Source of the DNA: Prevotella sp. oral taxon 475
GTDB lineage: Bacteria; Bacteroidota; Bacteroidia; Bacteroidales; Bacteroidaceae
Direction of reading: 5' to 3'
NCBI RefSeq assembly: GCF_018127805.1
Contig: NZ_CP072334.1
Coordinates: 248,001 to 312,000, forward strand
DNA length: 64,000 nucleotides
The notes under the pieces: generated by a model
The model's input: only the letters and a program-made list of their open reading frames with translations
What the model was told of the DNA's origin: nothing
Database searches by the model: none
In this document: piece after piece, positions 18,260 through 28,614 of the stretch
Layout: each line of letters begins with the position of its first letter
Position numbering within the stretch: the first letter of the stretch is position 1
Translations under genes and position numbers: made by a program

Positions 18260-19462
18260 ATGAAAATCTTAGTATTAAACTGCGGAAGTTCGTCTATTAA
18301 GTACAAGCTCTACGACATGAACGACCGCTCAGTGCTTGCCGCCGGCGGCGTAGAACGTATTGGTCTGGACGAGGCTTTCTTGAAAGTGACGTTGCCCAAT
18401 GGCGAAAAACGTGTCATCATGCACGACATGCCCGACCACAAAGAGGGTGTGAACTTCGTGTTTCAAACCCTGCTCGATAGTGAGATCGGGGCCATCGGCA
18501 GTTTGGAAGAGATCGATGCCGTGGGTCATCGCATCGTGCAAGGTGGCGACAAATTCAACGATAGCTGTATCGTTACGCCCGAGGTGGAACAAGGAATAGA
18601 AGACCTTTGCGACCTGGCACCCGTCCACAACGCCGGTCATCTGCGCGGAATACGAGCTGTAGACGCGCTGATGCCCACCACGCCGCAGGTCGTTGTCTTC
18701 GATAACGCTTTCCACAGCACGATGCCCGAGCATGCTTTCCTTTACGCCGTGCCCTACGAATTCTACGAGAAATACCACGTGCGTCGCTACGGTTTTCATG
18801 GCACCAGTCATCGTTATGTGTCGCAACGCGTGTGCGAATATCTGGGGCGCGACATCAAAACCCAGCGCATCATCACCTGCCACATCGGCAATGGAGCCAG
18901 CATGGCAGCCATTCAATTCGGCAAATGTGTAGACACCTCGATGGGACTCACCCCGCTTGAAGGATTGATGATGGGTTCGCGGTCGGGCGATATCGACCCC
19001 TCGGCTGTTACCTATTTGATGGAAAAGACGGGAAAGAAACCCCAAGAGATGGCCGACTTCCTCAATAAACAGAGCGGTGTGTTGGGTATCACGGGCATTT
19101 CGTCGGACATGCGCGAGATCGAAAGTGCTGCTGCAGAGGGCAATCAGCGTGCCCGACTGGCACTCGACATGTACAACTATCGCATCAAAAAGTACATTGG
19201 AGCCTATGCTGCGGCTATGGGTGGCGTAGATATCATCGTCTGGACGGCCGGCGTTGGCGAGAATCAGGTGGGTACACGCTTAGAGGCTTGCAGCAATTTA
19301 GAGTTCCTCGGCATTAAGATAGATGCCGAAGCCAACAGGGCTCGCGGCAAAGAGACCATCATTTCTACCCCCGATTCGAAGGTCACCGTCTGCGTTATTC
19401 CCACCGATGAAGAACTGGTGATCGCCTGCGACACGATGAAACTCGTTGAGAAGAAAAAGTAG
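18260..19462 (+). CDS. ackA: Acetate kinase
   Basis: AckA (400 aa, normal length) makes ATP and acetate from acetyl phosphate. The ASKHA fold is clear: N-terminal ILVLNCGSSSIKYKLY, signature YGFHGTSHRYVSQR, phosphate loop CHIGNGASMAAI and the Arg-containing TPLEGLMMGSRSGDIDPS. It is second in the pta-ackA operon. The last residues are lysine-rich (LVEKKK), followed by a purine-rich stretch and then the strong terminator. Confidence 0.98.
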   Translation: MKILVLNCGSSSIKYKLYDMNDRSVLAAGGVERIGLDEAFLKVTLPNGEKRVIMHDMPDHKEGVNFVFQTLLDSEIGAIGSLEEIDAVGHRIVQGGDKFNDSCIVTPEVEQGIEDLCDLAPVHNAGHLRGIRAVDALMPTTPQVVVFDNAFHSTMPEHAFLYAVPYEFYEKYHVRRYGFHGTSHRYVSQRVCEYLGRDIKTQRIITCHIGNGASMAAIQFGKCVDTSMGLTPLEGLMMGSRSGDIDPSAVTYLMEKTGKKPQEMADFLNKQSGVLGITGISSDMREIESAAAEGNQRARLALDMYNYRIKKYIGAYAAAMGGVDIIVWTAGVGENQVGTRLEACSNLEFLGIKIDAEANRARGKETIISTPDSKVTVCVIPTDEELVIACDTMKLVEKKK

Positions 19463-19623
19463 GAAGGAGAGAAGGAGTAAGGAGTCAGAGGGGGAGGAAT
19501 AAGAAGGAAGTAGAGAAGGAGGGAGACAGCACAACCGCAACAAGACGACTCTGTCTGTTCCCAGCTGCTTCTGTTCGGTCTCAAAGTCCGCTCGTCTCCA
19601 TCTCTATTACGCCAACTTGGATC

Positions 19624-19662
19624 AAAAATCCCGCAAGAGCAGAACGCTCTTGCGGGATTTTT
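19624..19662. terminator. Strong bidirectional intrinsic terminator after ackA
   Basis: AAAAATCCCGCAAGAGC (19624-19640) and GCTCTTGCGGGATTTTT (19646-19662) are perfect complements around a 5-base loop. A T-run on one strand and an A-run on the other let it work in both directions. It lies 160 bp after the ackA stop. Confidence 0.9.
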
Positions 19663-19825
19663 TATGCTCGATCAAGCCTCCTTCTCTTCCCCCTTCCTTA
19701 GCCCAACTTACCCGTTTGATGCAAACTGCAGCAAACAAAGCGCACATCCCATTTCATGGGCAACCGATCTTGGTAGCCTGTTATGAAGAAAATGTTTTAC
19801 AAACGCCGACTTTTCGTTTTTCCAT

Positions 19826-19925
19826 CTCTTAGCTTTTGGCGTGCAAAAGCTAAGAGAACGCCAGTCAAAAGCTAAGGAAACGCAGGGCGAAAGCTTAGCT
19901 TTTGCAACGCAGTTTTCTAACAGGC
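19826..19925. repeat. 22-bp CTTAGCTTTTG array, copy 1 (mixed orientation)
   Basis: Four to five units of the 22-bp family lie here with alternating orientation. The first pair forms a 13-bp perfect hairpin: CTCTTAGCTTTTG (19826-19838), loop GCGTG, CAAAAGCTAAGAG (19844-19856). The tail TTTTCTAACAGGCTGATGATGAG resembles the tails of the other arrays. Apart from the terminator at 19624, the rest of the ackA-rnr gap shows nothing else. Confidence 0.85.
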
Positions 19926-20001
19926 TGATGATGAGCGAGATAGAAAGACGTTTGAGGGGCGATCTTTACCTGTTTTACTGAGAAAGCAGAGGCCTTCGGA
20001 A

Positions 20002-22197
20002 TCAAGGAGCAACGGTAAAGTCGAGCTGCTTTTTCTCGAGGTTGGCGCGTGCCACTTGGATGCGGATCGGGTCGCCCAGTTGGTATTTTTTGTGACGTCT
20101 GCGACCCACGAGGCAATAGTTTTTCTCGTCGAAGTCGTAGTAGTCGTCATCCAAATCGCGCATGGGCACCATCCCTTCGCAGTGGTTTTCGTCGATTTCG
20201 CAGTAGATGCCATAGCTGGCAATGCCGCTGATGTGAGCGTCATAGACCTCGCCCAGATGCTCGCCCATCAACTCCACCATCTTATATTTAATCGAGTCGC
20301 GTTCTGCATTCTGGGCAATCTGTTCCATATCCGAGGCATGTTGGCACAGTTCTTCGTAGTGTTCTTTGTTGGCACTGCGACCACCTGCGGCGTAACGGGT
20401 GAGCAGGCGGTGCACCATTGTGTCGGGATAGCGACGGATGGGACTGGTGAAATGCGTGTAATAGTCGAACGCCAGTCCGAAATGCCCGATGTTATGGATG
20501 CTGTACCGAGCCTTCATCATGGCGCGTAGAGCCACCGTCTGGATCACATTTTGCTCGCGTTTGCCCTCCACATCGTCCATGAGTTTGTTGAGCGAGCGGG
20601 CCGTTTCGCCTTTCGTTCCGGCCGTTTTGAGTTTATAACCGAACTTCACGATAAACTCTCTCAGCGTTTCCAGCTTCTGCGGGTCGGGATTGTCGTGGAT
20701 GCGATAAGGCAAAGTTTTGGCCGACTGCCCTCTCTTCGTCTTACCGATGCTCTCGGCCACCGTTTTATTGGCCAGCAACATAAACTCCTCGATCAGTTTG
20801 TTGGCATCTTTAGAGCGTTTGAAATAAGCACGGATAGGCTTTCCCTTGTCGTCGATATCGAAGTGGAGCTCCTCCCGATCGAACTTCACCGCTCCGTTTT
20901 TGAACCGCTTTTCGCGCAACTGTTTGGCCAATCGGTCAAGCATTATCAGGTTCTCGGCATTCTCACCTCTATATCCACCCTTCGGCGCAGGCGGTGCAGG
21001 AGTACCCGTTCCGTCGACAACGCCATTGTCTTCCAGCAGCTGTTGCATCTCCTCATAGGCATAACGGCGATCGCTCCGGATAACGGTATGCACGATGCGG
21101 AAGGCCTTGATGTCGGCATTTTCGTCCATATTGAAGATGACACTGTAGGCCAACTTCTCTTCATTAGGCCTGAGCGAACAGATGAAATTACAGAGACGCT
21201 CGGGCAGCATCGGGATGGTTCGGTCGACCAAATAGACACTTGTGGCGCGCTTCACGGCCTCTTTGTCGATGATACTGCCCTCGGTGACGTAATGACTCAC
21301 GTCTGCAATGTGTACGCCCACCTGCCAAAGGCCCTTGTCGAGTTGGCGGATGGAGAGCGCATCGTCGAAGTCTTTGGCATCCTTAGGGTCGATGGTGCAA
21401 GTAAAAACCTCGCGAAAGTCTTCGCGCTCGGCCAAGTCTTGCTCGGTGATGTCGCCCGAAATCTTCTCCGCGGCCTCTTCAACGGCTTTTGGATAAGTGT
21501 AAGGCAAGCCGTATTGGGCCAGAATGGTGTTCATCTCCACATCGTTATCGCCTGTCGGTCCCAGCACATCTACCACCTCGCCAAGCAGGTTTTTGTGGTC
21601 GGCATCGGGCCATTGGGTAATTTTCACCACGGCTTTGTCGCCCGATTGGCCGCCTTTGAGTCGGCGTTTAGGGATGATGATGTCGTGCACATAGAGGCTT
21701 TCGGGCGTCACGAGGAAGGCCATATCGCGTTCCACCCGCAACCGTCCTACCACTTGATCCTTAGCGCGCTGAAGGATCTCGATGACCTGTGCCTCCTTCA
21801 TGTGTCGCTGTCGACGGGCCAGAAGCTGCACCCGCACGCGGTCGCCGTTGAGTGCCCAGGCCGAATTACGTTCGCTCACGAAGACGGGCGTAGAGCCATC
21901 GTCGGGCAGGAACGAGTTTTTGCCGTTGGCTTTCCTCACAAAACGCCCCTCGAGCACCTGGCTCATCTGGTTGAGACGATAGGAACTGTCGCTGACCTTG
22001 GTCAAGAAATCGTCCCAGGCCATCTCTTCCATCACATCGATGGCCAGCATTTTGAGCGGATGCGTATCGAACTTGAGTTGCTTAAAAATCTCTTTGAAGC
22101 TGAATGTCTTTCCCGGCTGCGTGCTGAAGAAGTCGTGCAGGCGTTCTGCCACCTGTCGCTTCGTCATCCGCTTGCCGCCTTTTTTACCTTTTGCCAT
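20002..22197 (-). CDS. rnr: Ribonuclease R
   Basis: RNase R is a processive 3'-5' exoribonuclease that degrades structured RNA. The start chosen is ATG 22197 (MAKGKKGGKRMTKRQ), giving 731 aa; an upstream start would add 32 residues without similarity. A winged-helix-like N-terminus and cold-shock OB domains precede the RNB catalytic domain with the acidic cluster DPKDAKDFDDALSI, then the HYTHFTSPIRRYPDT motif. A C-terminal S1 domain (GEVYDAHISGIASYGIYCEI) follows. The short, basic N-terminus fits RNA binding. It appears monocistronic. Confidence 0.96.
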   Translation of the reverse strand: MAKGKKGGKRMTKRQVAERLHDFFSTQPGKTFSFKEIFKQLKFDTHPLKMLAIDVMEEMAWDDFLTKVSDSSYRLNQMSQVLEGRFVRKANGKNSFLPDDGSTPVFVSERNSAWALNGDRVRVQLLARRQRHMKEAQVIEILQRAKDQVVGRLRVERDMAFLVTPESLYVHDIIIPKRRLKGGQSGDKAVVKITQWPDADHKNLLGEVVDVLGPTGDNDVEMNTILAQYGLPYTYPKAVEEAAEKISGDITEQDLAEREDFREVFTCTIDPKDAKDFDDALSIRQLDKGLWQVGVHIADVSHYVTEGSIIDKEAVKRATSVYLVDRTIPMLPERLCNFICSLRPNEEKLAYSVIFNMDENADIKAFRIVHTVIRSDRRYAYEEMQQLLEDNGVVDGTGTPAPPAPKGGYRGENAENLIMLDRLAKQLREKRFKNGAVKFDREELHFDIDDKGKPIRAYFKRSKDANKLIEEFMLLANKTVAESIGKTKRGQSAKTLPYRIHDNPDPQKLETLREFIVKFGYKLKTAGTKGETARSLNKLMDDVEGKREQNVIQTVALRAMMKARYSIHNIGHFGLAFDYYTHFTSPIRRYPDTMVHRLLTRYAAGGRSANKEHYEELCQHASDMEQIAQNAERDSIKYKMVELMGEHLGEVYDAHISGIASYGIYCEIDENHCEGMVPMRDLDDDYYDFDEKNYCLVGRRRHKKYQLGDPIRIQVARANLEKKQLDFTVAP

Positions 22198-22435
22198 AAC
22201 GTTTTTAGTTGCTAACCCGCCCACAAAAAGCCCTCTCACCCTGGCGTTTTGGTCCATAGAGACGTAGAAAGGCAACCTCGCAAGGCGAGCCATCCCAACA
22301 AGGGTAGACGTCTTTGAAGGTGGGTTGATTCTCTCGCAAAGTAACGAAAATTATGTGATAAAACCGCATCGCCCCGTGTTTAAAAAGCAAAAAGAGGCCC
22401 CTATGCGGGGTTGTGAATGGTTTGAATTAACGGAT

Positions 22436-22650
22436 TCCTCCCCTCCTTACCCCTTACTACTTCTCTCTTTACTCCCTATTACTTCCCTCCTTACTACTTA
22501 TTACTTTCCTCCTTACTACTCCTTCTCTTAGCTTTCGCATGGCATTCTCTTAGTTTTTAGCTTGCGTTTTCTTAGCTTTTGCACCTCATTTTCTTAGCTT
22601 TTGAAACTCGGCTGGTAAACGATTGATATTCAACAAGATGGAACGGCGAT
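22436..22650 (+). repeat. Pyrimidine tract plus 22-bp CTTAGCTTTTG array, copy 2
   Basis: A C/T-rich tract of words like CTCCTTACTACTTATTACTT (22436-22525) runs directly into four 22-bp units beginning at 22527, 22549, 22571 and 22593, each with CTTAGCTTTTG or a close variant and 11 variable bases. A tail like GTAAACGATTGATATTCAAC follows. After it comes a 30-codon open stretch ending in TAG at 22712 that reads like a protein C-terminus. No mraZ gene is present in this 675-bp gap. Confidence 0.85.
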
Positions 22651-22824
22651 CAAAGTCGGTGCTTTGAAGGGAGAGAAAGAAGCGTATACGCTGCGTGTGA
22701 GTTATTCTTAGGCGAGGTCAATCGAAGAAGATGGAGACGGAAAACACCGGCAGAGCGCATGCGGTTTCAGGGCATTCTGCAAGAAAATTGTGCAGAAAGG
22801 TAGGGAGCAATGGGGAAATTTGCG

Positions 22825-22832
22825 TAACTTTG
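22825..22832 (+). promoter_or_regulatory. Promoter -7 element upstream of the division/cell-wall cluster
   Basis: TAACTTTG matches TAnnTTTG, 41 bp before rsmH. No convincing -33 element is at the expected spacing. Confidence 0.4.
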
Positions 22833-22872
22833 GCGGTGGTATGTCTATAAAAAATAAGGAAAAAGAACGCCG

Positions 22873-23832
22873 ATGAACACGGAGACGACGAAGACGGCAG
22901 AGGGCTATCACGTGCCGGTGCTGCTCGGTGAGAGCGTCGACGGCCTTCATATCACCCCTGGTGGCATCTATGTAGACGTCACATTCGGCGGCGGTGGGCA
23001 TTCGCGAGAGATACTTTCGCGGATGGACAGCTCGGCGCATCTGTTCGGATTCGATCAAGATGCCGATGCTGAAAACAACCTGCAAAGACCTGGAACGGAT
23101 GGAAGTGCACCGCTGAAGGAAGACAAACGACTGACGTTTGTGCGCTCCAACTTCAGATATTTGCGCAACTGGATGCGCTATTATGGGGTGGAAGAGGTGG
23201 ACGGAGTGCTGGCAGACCTGGGTGTTTCGTCGCATCACTTCGACGATGAGACCCGCGGATTCTCTTTCCGCTTTGAGGCTCCGCTGGACATGCGCATGAA
23301 CAAACGTGCTGCCAAGACGGCGGCCGATGTGGTGAACGGATATGAGGAGGAACGTCTTTCGGATGTGTTCTACCTCTATGGAGAGCTGAAAAACGCGCGG
23401 CGACTGGCGTCTGCCTTGGTCAAAGCTCGTCAGGGGCAGCCGATCCTCACCACAACCGACCTGCTGAAGGCCGTGGAACCGCTCTTCCACCGCGAGCGGG
23501 AGAAGAAGGATATGGCCAAACTCTTTCAGGCATTACGCATCGAGGTGAACCGCGAAATGGACGCCTTGAAAGAGCTTTTGCAAGGAGCGGCGGCGTGTTT
23601 GAAGAAAGGCGGGCGCCTCTCGGTGATCACTTATCACAGCTTGGAAGACCGTATCGTGAAAAATTTCATGAAGACGGGCAATGTGGAAGGGAAGCGGCAA
23701 CAAGACTTTTTCGGACGCATCGAGACGCCTTTTGCTCTAATTAATAATAAGGTGATCGTGCCTTCGACTGCCGAACAGGAGGAAAATCCGCGCAGCCGAA
23801 GTGCTAAACTAAGAATAGCTGAAAAGAAATGA
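22873..23832 (+). CDS. rsmH: 16S rRNA (cytosine-1402-N4)-methyltransferase RsmH
   Basis: RsmH (MraW) methylates N4 of C1402 in 16S rRNA using SAM. The 319-aa protein shows HVPVLLGESVDGL, the SAM-binding VDVTFGGGGHSREIL, LADLGVSSHHFDD, and the C-terminal VITYHSLEDRIVKNF. It opens the division/cell-wall cluster and overlaps ftsL by four bases (ATGA at 23829). The usual upstream neighbour mraZ is absent. The start at 22873 (MNTETTKTAEGYHVP) fits the family length. Confidence 0.96.
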   Translation: MNTETTKTAEGYHVPVLLGESVDGLHITPGGIYVDVTFGGGGHSREILSRMDSSAHLFGFDQDADAENNLQRPGTDGSAPLKEDKRLTFVRSNFRYLRNWMRYYGVEEVDGVLADLGVSSHHFDDETRGFSFRFEAPLDMRMNKRAAKTAADVVNGYEEERLSDVFYLYGELKNARRLASALVKARQGQPILTTTDLLKAVEPLFHREREKKDMAKLFQALRIEVNREMDALKELLQGAAACLKKGGRLSVITYHSLEDRIVKNFMKTGNVEGKRQQDFFGRIETPFALINNKVIVPSTAEQEENPRSRSAKLRIAEKK

Positions 23833-24416
23833 GGCCACAAGAGAAGGAAGGGGATGAGACTTACCGACTGACGGTGGAGCCGATTCCGAACACGGAGATG
23901 CCCGAGAAAACCACGAACCGGGCGGCGGGTAGAACCGATTCGCCTACCGAGAAGGCTGCCGTAAAGGGCCCGAGCGGGGCAAAGACAGAACCGAAAACTG
24001 CGGCGACGCCCACGGATATGGGGGCAACAGAAAAGCCTACGCTTAAAGAAATTATCTTAGAACAGGCCACGGAAGACGAGGCTCCGCTCAATCCTTCGCG
24101 CACATTGCGCAAGATTCTGGGCGGCGACATCCTCAATACCTCTACCATCCGGCGGCAGATTTGGCTCTTTATGCTCATCACGCTCTTCTTGTTCGTCTAT
24201 ATCTCCAATCGCTACAGTTGCCAAAAACATTTGATAGAAATCGACCAACTGACGAAAGAATTGCAGGACGTGAAGTATAAATCGCTCTCGAGCAATAGTC
24301 AGTTTACCGAAAAAAGCCGTGAGAGCAATGTGCTCCGACTGCTGCGCAACAATAAAGACACGACGTTGCGCATGGCCGATCAGCCCCCTTATATGGTGAA
24401 TGTGCCCGAAGAATAG
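23829..24416 (+). CDS. ftsL: FtsL-like division protein
   Basis: A 195-aa single-pass membrane protein. An unusually long, charged, low-complexity cytoplasmic tail (residues 1-108, Thr/Lys/Pro/Glu-rich) precedes one membrane helix (about 110-127, IWLFMLITLFLFVYI) and a periplasmic coiled coil (HLIEIDQLTKELQDVKYKSL). Position between rsmH and ftsI and this topology identify the FtsL slot of the divisome, which recruits FtsW/FtsI. Sequence similarity of FtsL proteins is always weak, so the name rests mainly on context. Confidence 0.85.
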   Translation: MRPQEKEGDETYRLTVEPIPNTEMPEKTTNRAAGRTDSPTEKAAVKGPSGAKTEPKTAATPTDMGATEKPTLKEIILEQATEDEAPLNPSRTLRKILGGDILNTSTIRRQIWLFMLITLFLFVYISNRYSCQKHLIEIDQLTKELQDVKYKSLSSNSQFTEKSRESNVLRLLRNNKDTTLRMADQPPYMVNVPEE

Positions 24417-24500
24417 GGAGGCAAGGAGAAAGGAAGACAGGAAGGAAAGGTGGTCAGTAGGAAGAAAGAAGGAGAAGAGGAAATAAGTGGAAGAAAGAAA

Positions 24501-26666
24501 ATGAGTAAGTTCGACCATAAGAAAATCATGCCGCGCTACAGCTTTATCGCTATTCTGATGACGCTGATAGCCGTTGTCGTGATTGGCAAAACGTTGTATC
24601 TCATGACGGCCAAACGCGACTACTGGATGAATGTGGCCGCCCGACAGAAGCGAGACAGCGTGAGCGTGAAGCCCATGCGTGGCAATATTCTTAGCTGCGA
24701 CGAACAGTTGATGGCTTCGTCTCTGCCCGAATTTAAACTCTATATGGACTTCAACGCGCTGCACGAGGCCAAAAACGACTCGCTCTGGGAGGAGAAACTC
24801 GACTCGATTTGCCAGGGGTTGCATGCCATTTTCCCGGAGAAGTCGGCTGCATCGTTCAGACGTCACCTCGAAGAAGGGCGCAACCGGCAAAGCCGCCATT
24901 GGGCGTTGTGGAACAAACGGGTAGACTACAACACATATTCGGAGGTGAGGCAGTTGCCTGTTTTTAGTCTGTCGAAATATAAAAGCGGCTTCCACACCGA
25001 GGAGTTCAACGCCCGACAACGGCCGTACGGGTCGTTGGCAGGTCGCACGGTGGGCGATATGTTCGGGGCAAAAGATACGGCCCGCTGCGGATTGGAGCTG
25101 TCTTACGACTCGATTCTGAGAGGCAGCAACGGACTGATTCACCGCCGAAAGGTGCTCAACAGGTTTCTCGACATCATGGATACGCCGCCCATCGATGGGG
25201 CGGACATCGTCACCACCATCGATGTGGGCATGCAAGACCTGGCCGAACGGGCCGTTATCGAACAGTTGAAAGAAATTAACGGAAACGTGGGCGTGGCCAT
25301 CGTGATGGAGGTTTCCACGGGAGACGTGAAGGCTATTGTGAACATGCAGAAGTGTGTGGATGGCGAATACCGCGAAATCAAGAACCATGCCGTGAGCGAC
25401 TTGTTAGAGCCTGGATCGGTGTTCAAGGTGGCTTCCATCATGACGGCTTTGGACGACGGATTCGTAGACACAACTTACATGGTGAATACGGGCGGCGGAA
25501 CCTGGCCAATGTACGGACGAGAGATGCGCGACCACAACTGGCGGCGCGGCGGATATGGCGTGATTTCGCTGCCACGGACGCTGGAAGTGAGTTCTAACAT
25601 CGGGGTGAGTCGCATCATCGACCAGTTCTATCACAACGACCCGGAGAAGTTTGTGCGTGGCATTTACCGCCGAGGCTTGGCCCTGGACTTCAGAATTCCG
25701 CTCGTGGGCTCTTCCTCGGCGAAGATTCGAATGCCACGAAAGGCTCCCAACGGGCAGTGGCTCAACTGGAGCAATACGGCCCTTCCGTGGATGAGCATCG
25801 GCTATGAAACGCAGATTCCGCCCATCTCCACGCTCGCCTTTTATAACGCCATTGCCAACAACGGCTGCATGATGCGTCCGCGATTTGTGAAAAAGGTGAT
25901 GAAGAACGGCGAGACGCTCATGGAGTTTCCACCCGAGGTGATGAAAGGTTATGAGCAGATTTGCAAGCCGAAAACGCTCAAAGAGATACAGACAATCTTG
26001 GAACATGTGGTGAGTCAGGGCCTGGGAAAGAAGGCCGGTTCGGCTTCTTTCAAAGTGTCGGGAAAGACCGGTACGGCGCAGATGTCGAAGGGAGCAGCGG
26101 GATATAAGTCGGGTACGACCGACTATCTGCTCAGCTTTGCCGGTTATTTTCCTTCGGAGGCACCGCGCTATAGCTGTATCGTCTGCATACAGAAGTCGGG
26201 CTTGCCGGCTTCGGGCGGCGGGATGTGCGGTCCGGTGTTTCATCAGATAGCCGAGGGAATCATGGCCCAAAATCTGAAACTCGATGTGCGCGACGCTCGC
26301 GATTCGACTTCGATTCTCTCTCCCGAGGTGAAAAATGGCAATATCCTTGCGGCCGACTACGTGCTCACACACTTGGGTATCGGCACTCGGGCGGAGTGGA
26401 CCGGCTCGTATGCCACGGGACATCCGGTGTGGGGACGGGCAGAGCGTGCTAAGGATGAGACCGTTCTGCTGCGGCGCGCCAAGCAGTTCATCCGTTCGCA
26501 AATGCCCAATGTGGTGGGTATGGGAGCACGCGATGCGGTGTTCCTCATCGAGAGTCGTGGCGTGAAAACCCGTCTCTCGGGACGCGGAAAGGTGATGCGA
26601 CAGAGTATCGTTCCTGGAACAAAACTGAAGAAAGGTATGCGGTGCGAACTGGAATTGAGTAGTTAG
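24501..26666 (+). CDS. ftsI: Penicillin-binding protein FtsI (septal transpeptidase) with PASTA domain
   Basis: A 721-aa class B PBP that crosslinks septal peptidoglycan together with FtsW. The ATG at 24501 ([15 protein letters not shown]) is preferred: the preceding purine-rich DNA is a repeat-like gap. One N-terminal helix anchors it. The transpeptidase motifs are SVFK (in [13 protein letters not shown]), SSN ([10 protein letters not shown]) and KTG (VSGKTGTAQ). A single C-terminal PASTA-like domain ([20 protein letters not shown]) ends the protein. The 84-bp gap after ftsL is almost entirely A/G-rich. Confidence 0.95.
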   Translation: MSKFDHKKIMPRYSFIAILMTLIAVVVIGKTLYLMTAKRDYWMNVAARQKRDSVSVKPMRGNILSCDEQLMASSLPEFKLYMDFNALHEAKNDSLWEEKLDSICQGLHAIFPEKSAASFRRHLEEGRNRQSRHWALWNKRVDYNTYSEVRQLPVFSLSKYKSGFHTEEFNARQRPYGSLAGRTVGDMFGAKDTARCGLELSYDSILRGSNGLIHRRKVLNRFLDIMDTPPIDGADIVTTIDVGMQDLAERAVIEQLKEINGNVGVAIVMEVSTGDVKAIVNMQKCVDGEYREIKNHAVSDLLEPGSVFKVASIMTALDDGFVDTTYMVNTGGGTWPMYGREMRDHNWRRGGYGVISLPRTLEVSSNIGVSRIIDQFYHNDPEKFVRGIYRRGLALDFRIPLVGSSSAKIRMPRKAPNGQWLNWSNTALPWMSIGYETQIPPISTLAFYNAIANNGCMMRPRFVKKVMKNGETLMEFPPEVMKGYEQICKPKTLKEIQTILEHVVSQGLGKKAGSASFKVSGKTGTAQMSKGAAGYKSGTTDYLLSFAGYFPSEAPRYSCIVCIQKSGLPASGGGMCGPVFHQIAEGIMAQNLKLDVRDARDSTSILSPEVKNGNILAADYVLTHLGIGTRAEWTGSYATGHPVWGRAERAKDETVLLRRAKQFIRSQMPNVVGMGARDAVFLIESRGVKTRLSGRGKVMRQSIVPGTKLKKGMRCELELSS

Positions 26667-26677
26667 CAGGAAAAACT

Positions 26678-26795
26678 CGTCCCCTCTCCACCTTATCAAC
26701 TCATCCCTTCATCACCTTGTCCACTGGTCAAACCGTCACCTTGTCCACTCATCCACCTTGTCACCTCGTCAACTGGTCCACTCGTCAACTAAAAA
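26678..26795 (+). repeat. GTCAACTGGTCCACT-word repeat tract between ftsI and murE
   Basis: The gap consists of near-tandem words of 9-11 bases: CACCTTGTCCACTGGTC, CACCTTGTCCACTCATC, CACCTCGTCAACTGGTC, CACTCGTCAACT. It ends a few bases before the murE ATG. It has the same words as 3205-3285, 5040-5190 and 14999-15113. Confidence 0.7.
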
Positions 26796-26802
26796 AATAA
26801 CT

Positions 26803-28266
26803 ATGATACTGCAAGAGATTTTAAAGAATGTCAAGCCGCTTTGCATCATCGGCGATGCAGAGGTGGACGTAACGGGAGTGAATATCGATTCCCGTCGGAT
26901 AGAGAACGGTCACCTCTTCGTGGCCATCAAAGGTACGCAGGTGGACGGACACCGGTTCATCGGCAAGGCCATCGAACAAGGAGCGCGCGCTGTGCTCTGC
27001 GAAGATCTTCCCCAAGAGCGCACCGCCGGTGTAACTTACGTGCAGGTGGAATCCACCGAAGATGCTGTGGGAAAAGTGGCTACGCTCTTCTACGGCGACC
27101 CCTCCCGACGACTAAAATTGGTGGGAGTGACCGGCACCAATGGGAAAACGACCGTGGCTACGTTGCTCTTTCACTTGTTTCGCAAGTTCGGTCATCGTTG
27201 CGGATTGCTTTCTACCGTCTGCAATTACATCGAAGACGAAGCCATCCCGGCCGACCATACCACCCCCGACGCTATCGCTCTCAATGATCTGTTGCATCGA
27301 ATGGTGGAGGCCCACTGTGAGTATGTCTTCATGGAATGCAGTTCGCACGCCATTGCGCAGAAGCGAATCGGCGGTCTTGCCTTTGCTGGCGGTATCTTTA
27401 CCAATCTTACGCGCGATCATTTGGACTACCACAAAACTTTCGAAAACTACCGCAACGCCAAAAAAGCCTTCTTCGATCAGTTGCCCCGTCAGGCCTTTGC
27501 CATCGTCAACGCCGACGACAAGAACGGGCAGGTGATGGTGCAGAACACCCGAGCCACGGTAAAAACCTACTCTCTGCGGACGATGGCCGACTTCAGAGCG
27601 AAGATTCTCGAGTGCCATTTCGAAGGGATGTATCTCGAAGTGAATGGTGCCGAGGTAGGTGTGCAGTTCATCGGTAAGTTCAACGTGAGCAATCTACTGG
27701 CCGTTTACGGTACGGCGGTGATGCTGGGCAAGCAGTCGGCCGACATCTTGCTCCTGATGAGCACACTGCACAGCGTGAGCGGAAGGCTTCAGCCCATTGC
27801 CTCGCCCGACGGTTTTACGGCTATCGTCGACTATGCTCACACGCCCGACGCACTGGCCAATGTTCTTTCGGCCATCCATGAAGTACTGGACGGAAAGGGA
27901 CGCGTTATTACCGTTTGTGGAGCAGGTGGCAATCGCGATAAAGGCAAACGTCCGCTCATGGCGCAAGAGGCTCTTCGGCAGAGCGACCGTGTGGTGATTA
28001 CCAGCGACAATCCCCGTTTTGAAGACCCCCAAGCCATCATCGCCGACATGCTGGCCGGACTTTCTGCGCAACAAATGAAAAAGGTGCTCACCATCACTGA
28101 CCGGCGAGAAGCCATCCGGGCAGCCTGTATGATGGCACAACGGGGCGACGTGGTGCTCGTAGCCGGTAAGGGACACGAAGACTATCAGGAAGTGCAGGGC
28201 GTGAAGCACCACTTCGACGATCGGGAGGAGATAGAACGCTGCTTCGCTCCCGCTTCGCCAACATAA
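26803..28266 (+). CDS. murE: UDP-MurNAc-tripeptide synthetase MurE
   Basis: MurE adds the third stem-peptide residue. The start is ATG 26803 ([14 protein letters not shown]); upstream sequence is a repeat tract. The ATP loop is [15 protein letters not shown], the central domain has [13 protein letters not shown] and [17 protein letters not shown], and the C-terminal domain contains [10 protein letters not shown]. The DNPR signature marks enzymes specific for meso-diaminopimelate and not L-lysine, consistent with a Gram-negative wall. Length 487 aa is normal. Conditions in the operon: 136 bp after ftsI, 348 bp before mraY, the latter gap holding a tandem repeat. Confidence 0.96.
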   Translation: MILQEILKNVKPLCIIGDAEVDVTGVNIDSRRIENGHLFVAIKGTQVDGHRFIGKAIEQGARAVLCEDLPQERTAGVTYVQVESTEDAVGKVATLFYGDPSRRLKLVGVTGTNGKTTVATLLFHLFRKFGHRCGLLSTVCNYIEDEAIPADHTTPDAIALNDLLHRMVEAHCEYVFMECSSHAIAQKRIGGLAFAGGIFTNLTRDHLDYHKTFENYRNAKKAFFDQLPRQAFAIVNADDKNGQVMVQNTRATVKTYSLRTMADFRAKILECHFEGMYLEVNGAEVGVQFIGKFNVSNLLAVYGTAVMLGKQSADILLLMSTLHSVSGRLQPIASPDGFTAIVDYAHTPDALANVLSAIHEVLDGKGRVITVCGAGGNRDKGKRPLMAQEALRQSDRVVITSDNPRFEDPQAIIADMLAGLSAQQMKKVLTITDRREAIRAACMMAQRGDVVLVAGKGHEDYQEVQGVKHHFDDREEIERCFAPASPT

Positions 28267-28307
28267 CGAATTGTGAAAGAACTTCGCCCGTACTTTCTGT
28301 TAATGAC

Positions 28308-28525
28308 AGAACGGCCGCTGACACCCAGGGAAGCTTCTGAAATGTTCAGAACGGCCGCTGACACCCAGGGATGCTTTCTGAAATGTTCAGAACGGCCGCT
28401 GACACCCAGGGATGCTTTCTGAAATGTTCAGAACGGCCGCTGGCACCCAGGGATGCTTTCTGAAATGTTCAGAACGACCGCGGAGACTCCCTGATGCTTC
28501 TGCACATTTCAGAACCGACATCTGG
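28308..28525 (+). repeat. 41-bp tandem repeat between murE and mraY
   Basis: Five units of 40-41 bp start at 28308, 28348, 28389, 28430 and 28471, each opening AGAACGGCCGCTG and containing CACCCAGGGATGC. The unit end TTCTGAA-ATG-TTC joins the next unit's AGAA to form a perfect TTCTGAA/TTCAGAA stem at every junction. The last unit is diverged, and a partial sixth (AGAACCGACATCTGG) follows. It fills most of the 348-bp gap and would be transcribed within the cell-wall operon. No open frame of note is present. Confidence 0.92.
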
Positions 28526-28614
28526 AGAGAACGAATAGCAACAAGACATTCGTCTTCACTCCCTTTCACTCCTCCACTCCTTTCACTCCTAAAAAGAAAC
28601 CATACCTAAAAGAA

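Noticed and set aside
20551-22215. Long plus-strand open frame opposite rnr (and similar frames opposite asd, the fimbrillin gene and the GT2-PlsC gene)
   Set aside because: Each lies wholly antisense to a well-identified gene, has no domain pattern, and follows from G/C preference at third codon positions.
28308-28525. CRISPR-like regular repeats
   Set aside because: The units are contiguous with no unique spacers of 30-40 bp, and no cas genes are in the window. The 22-bp arrays fail for the same reason, with only 11 variable bases between cores.
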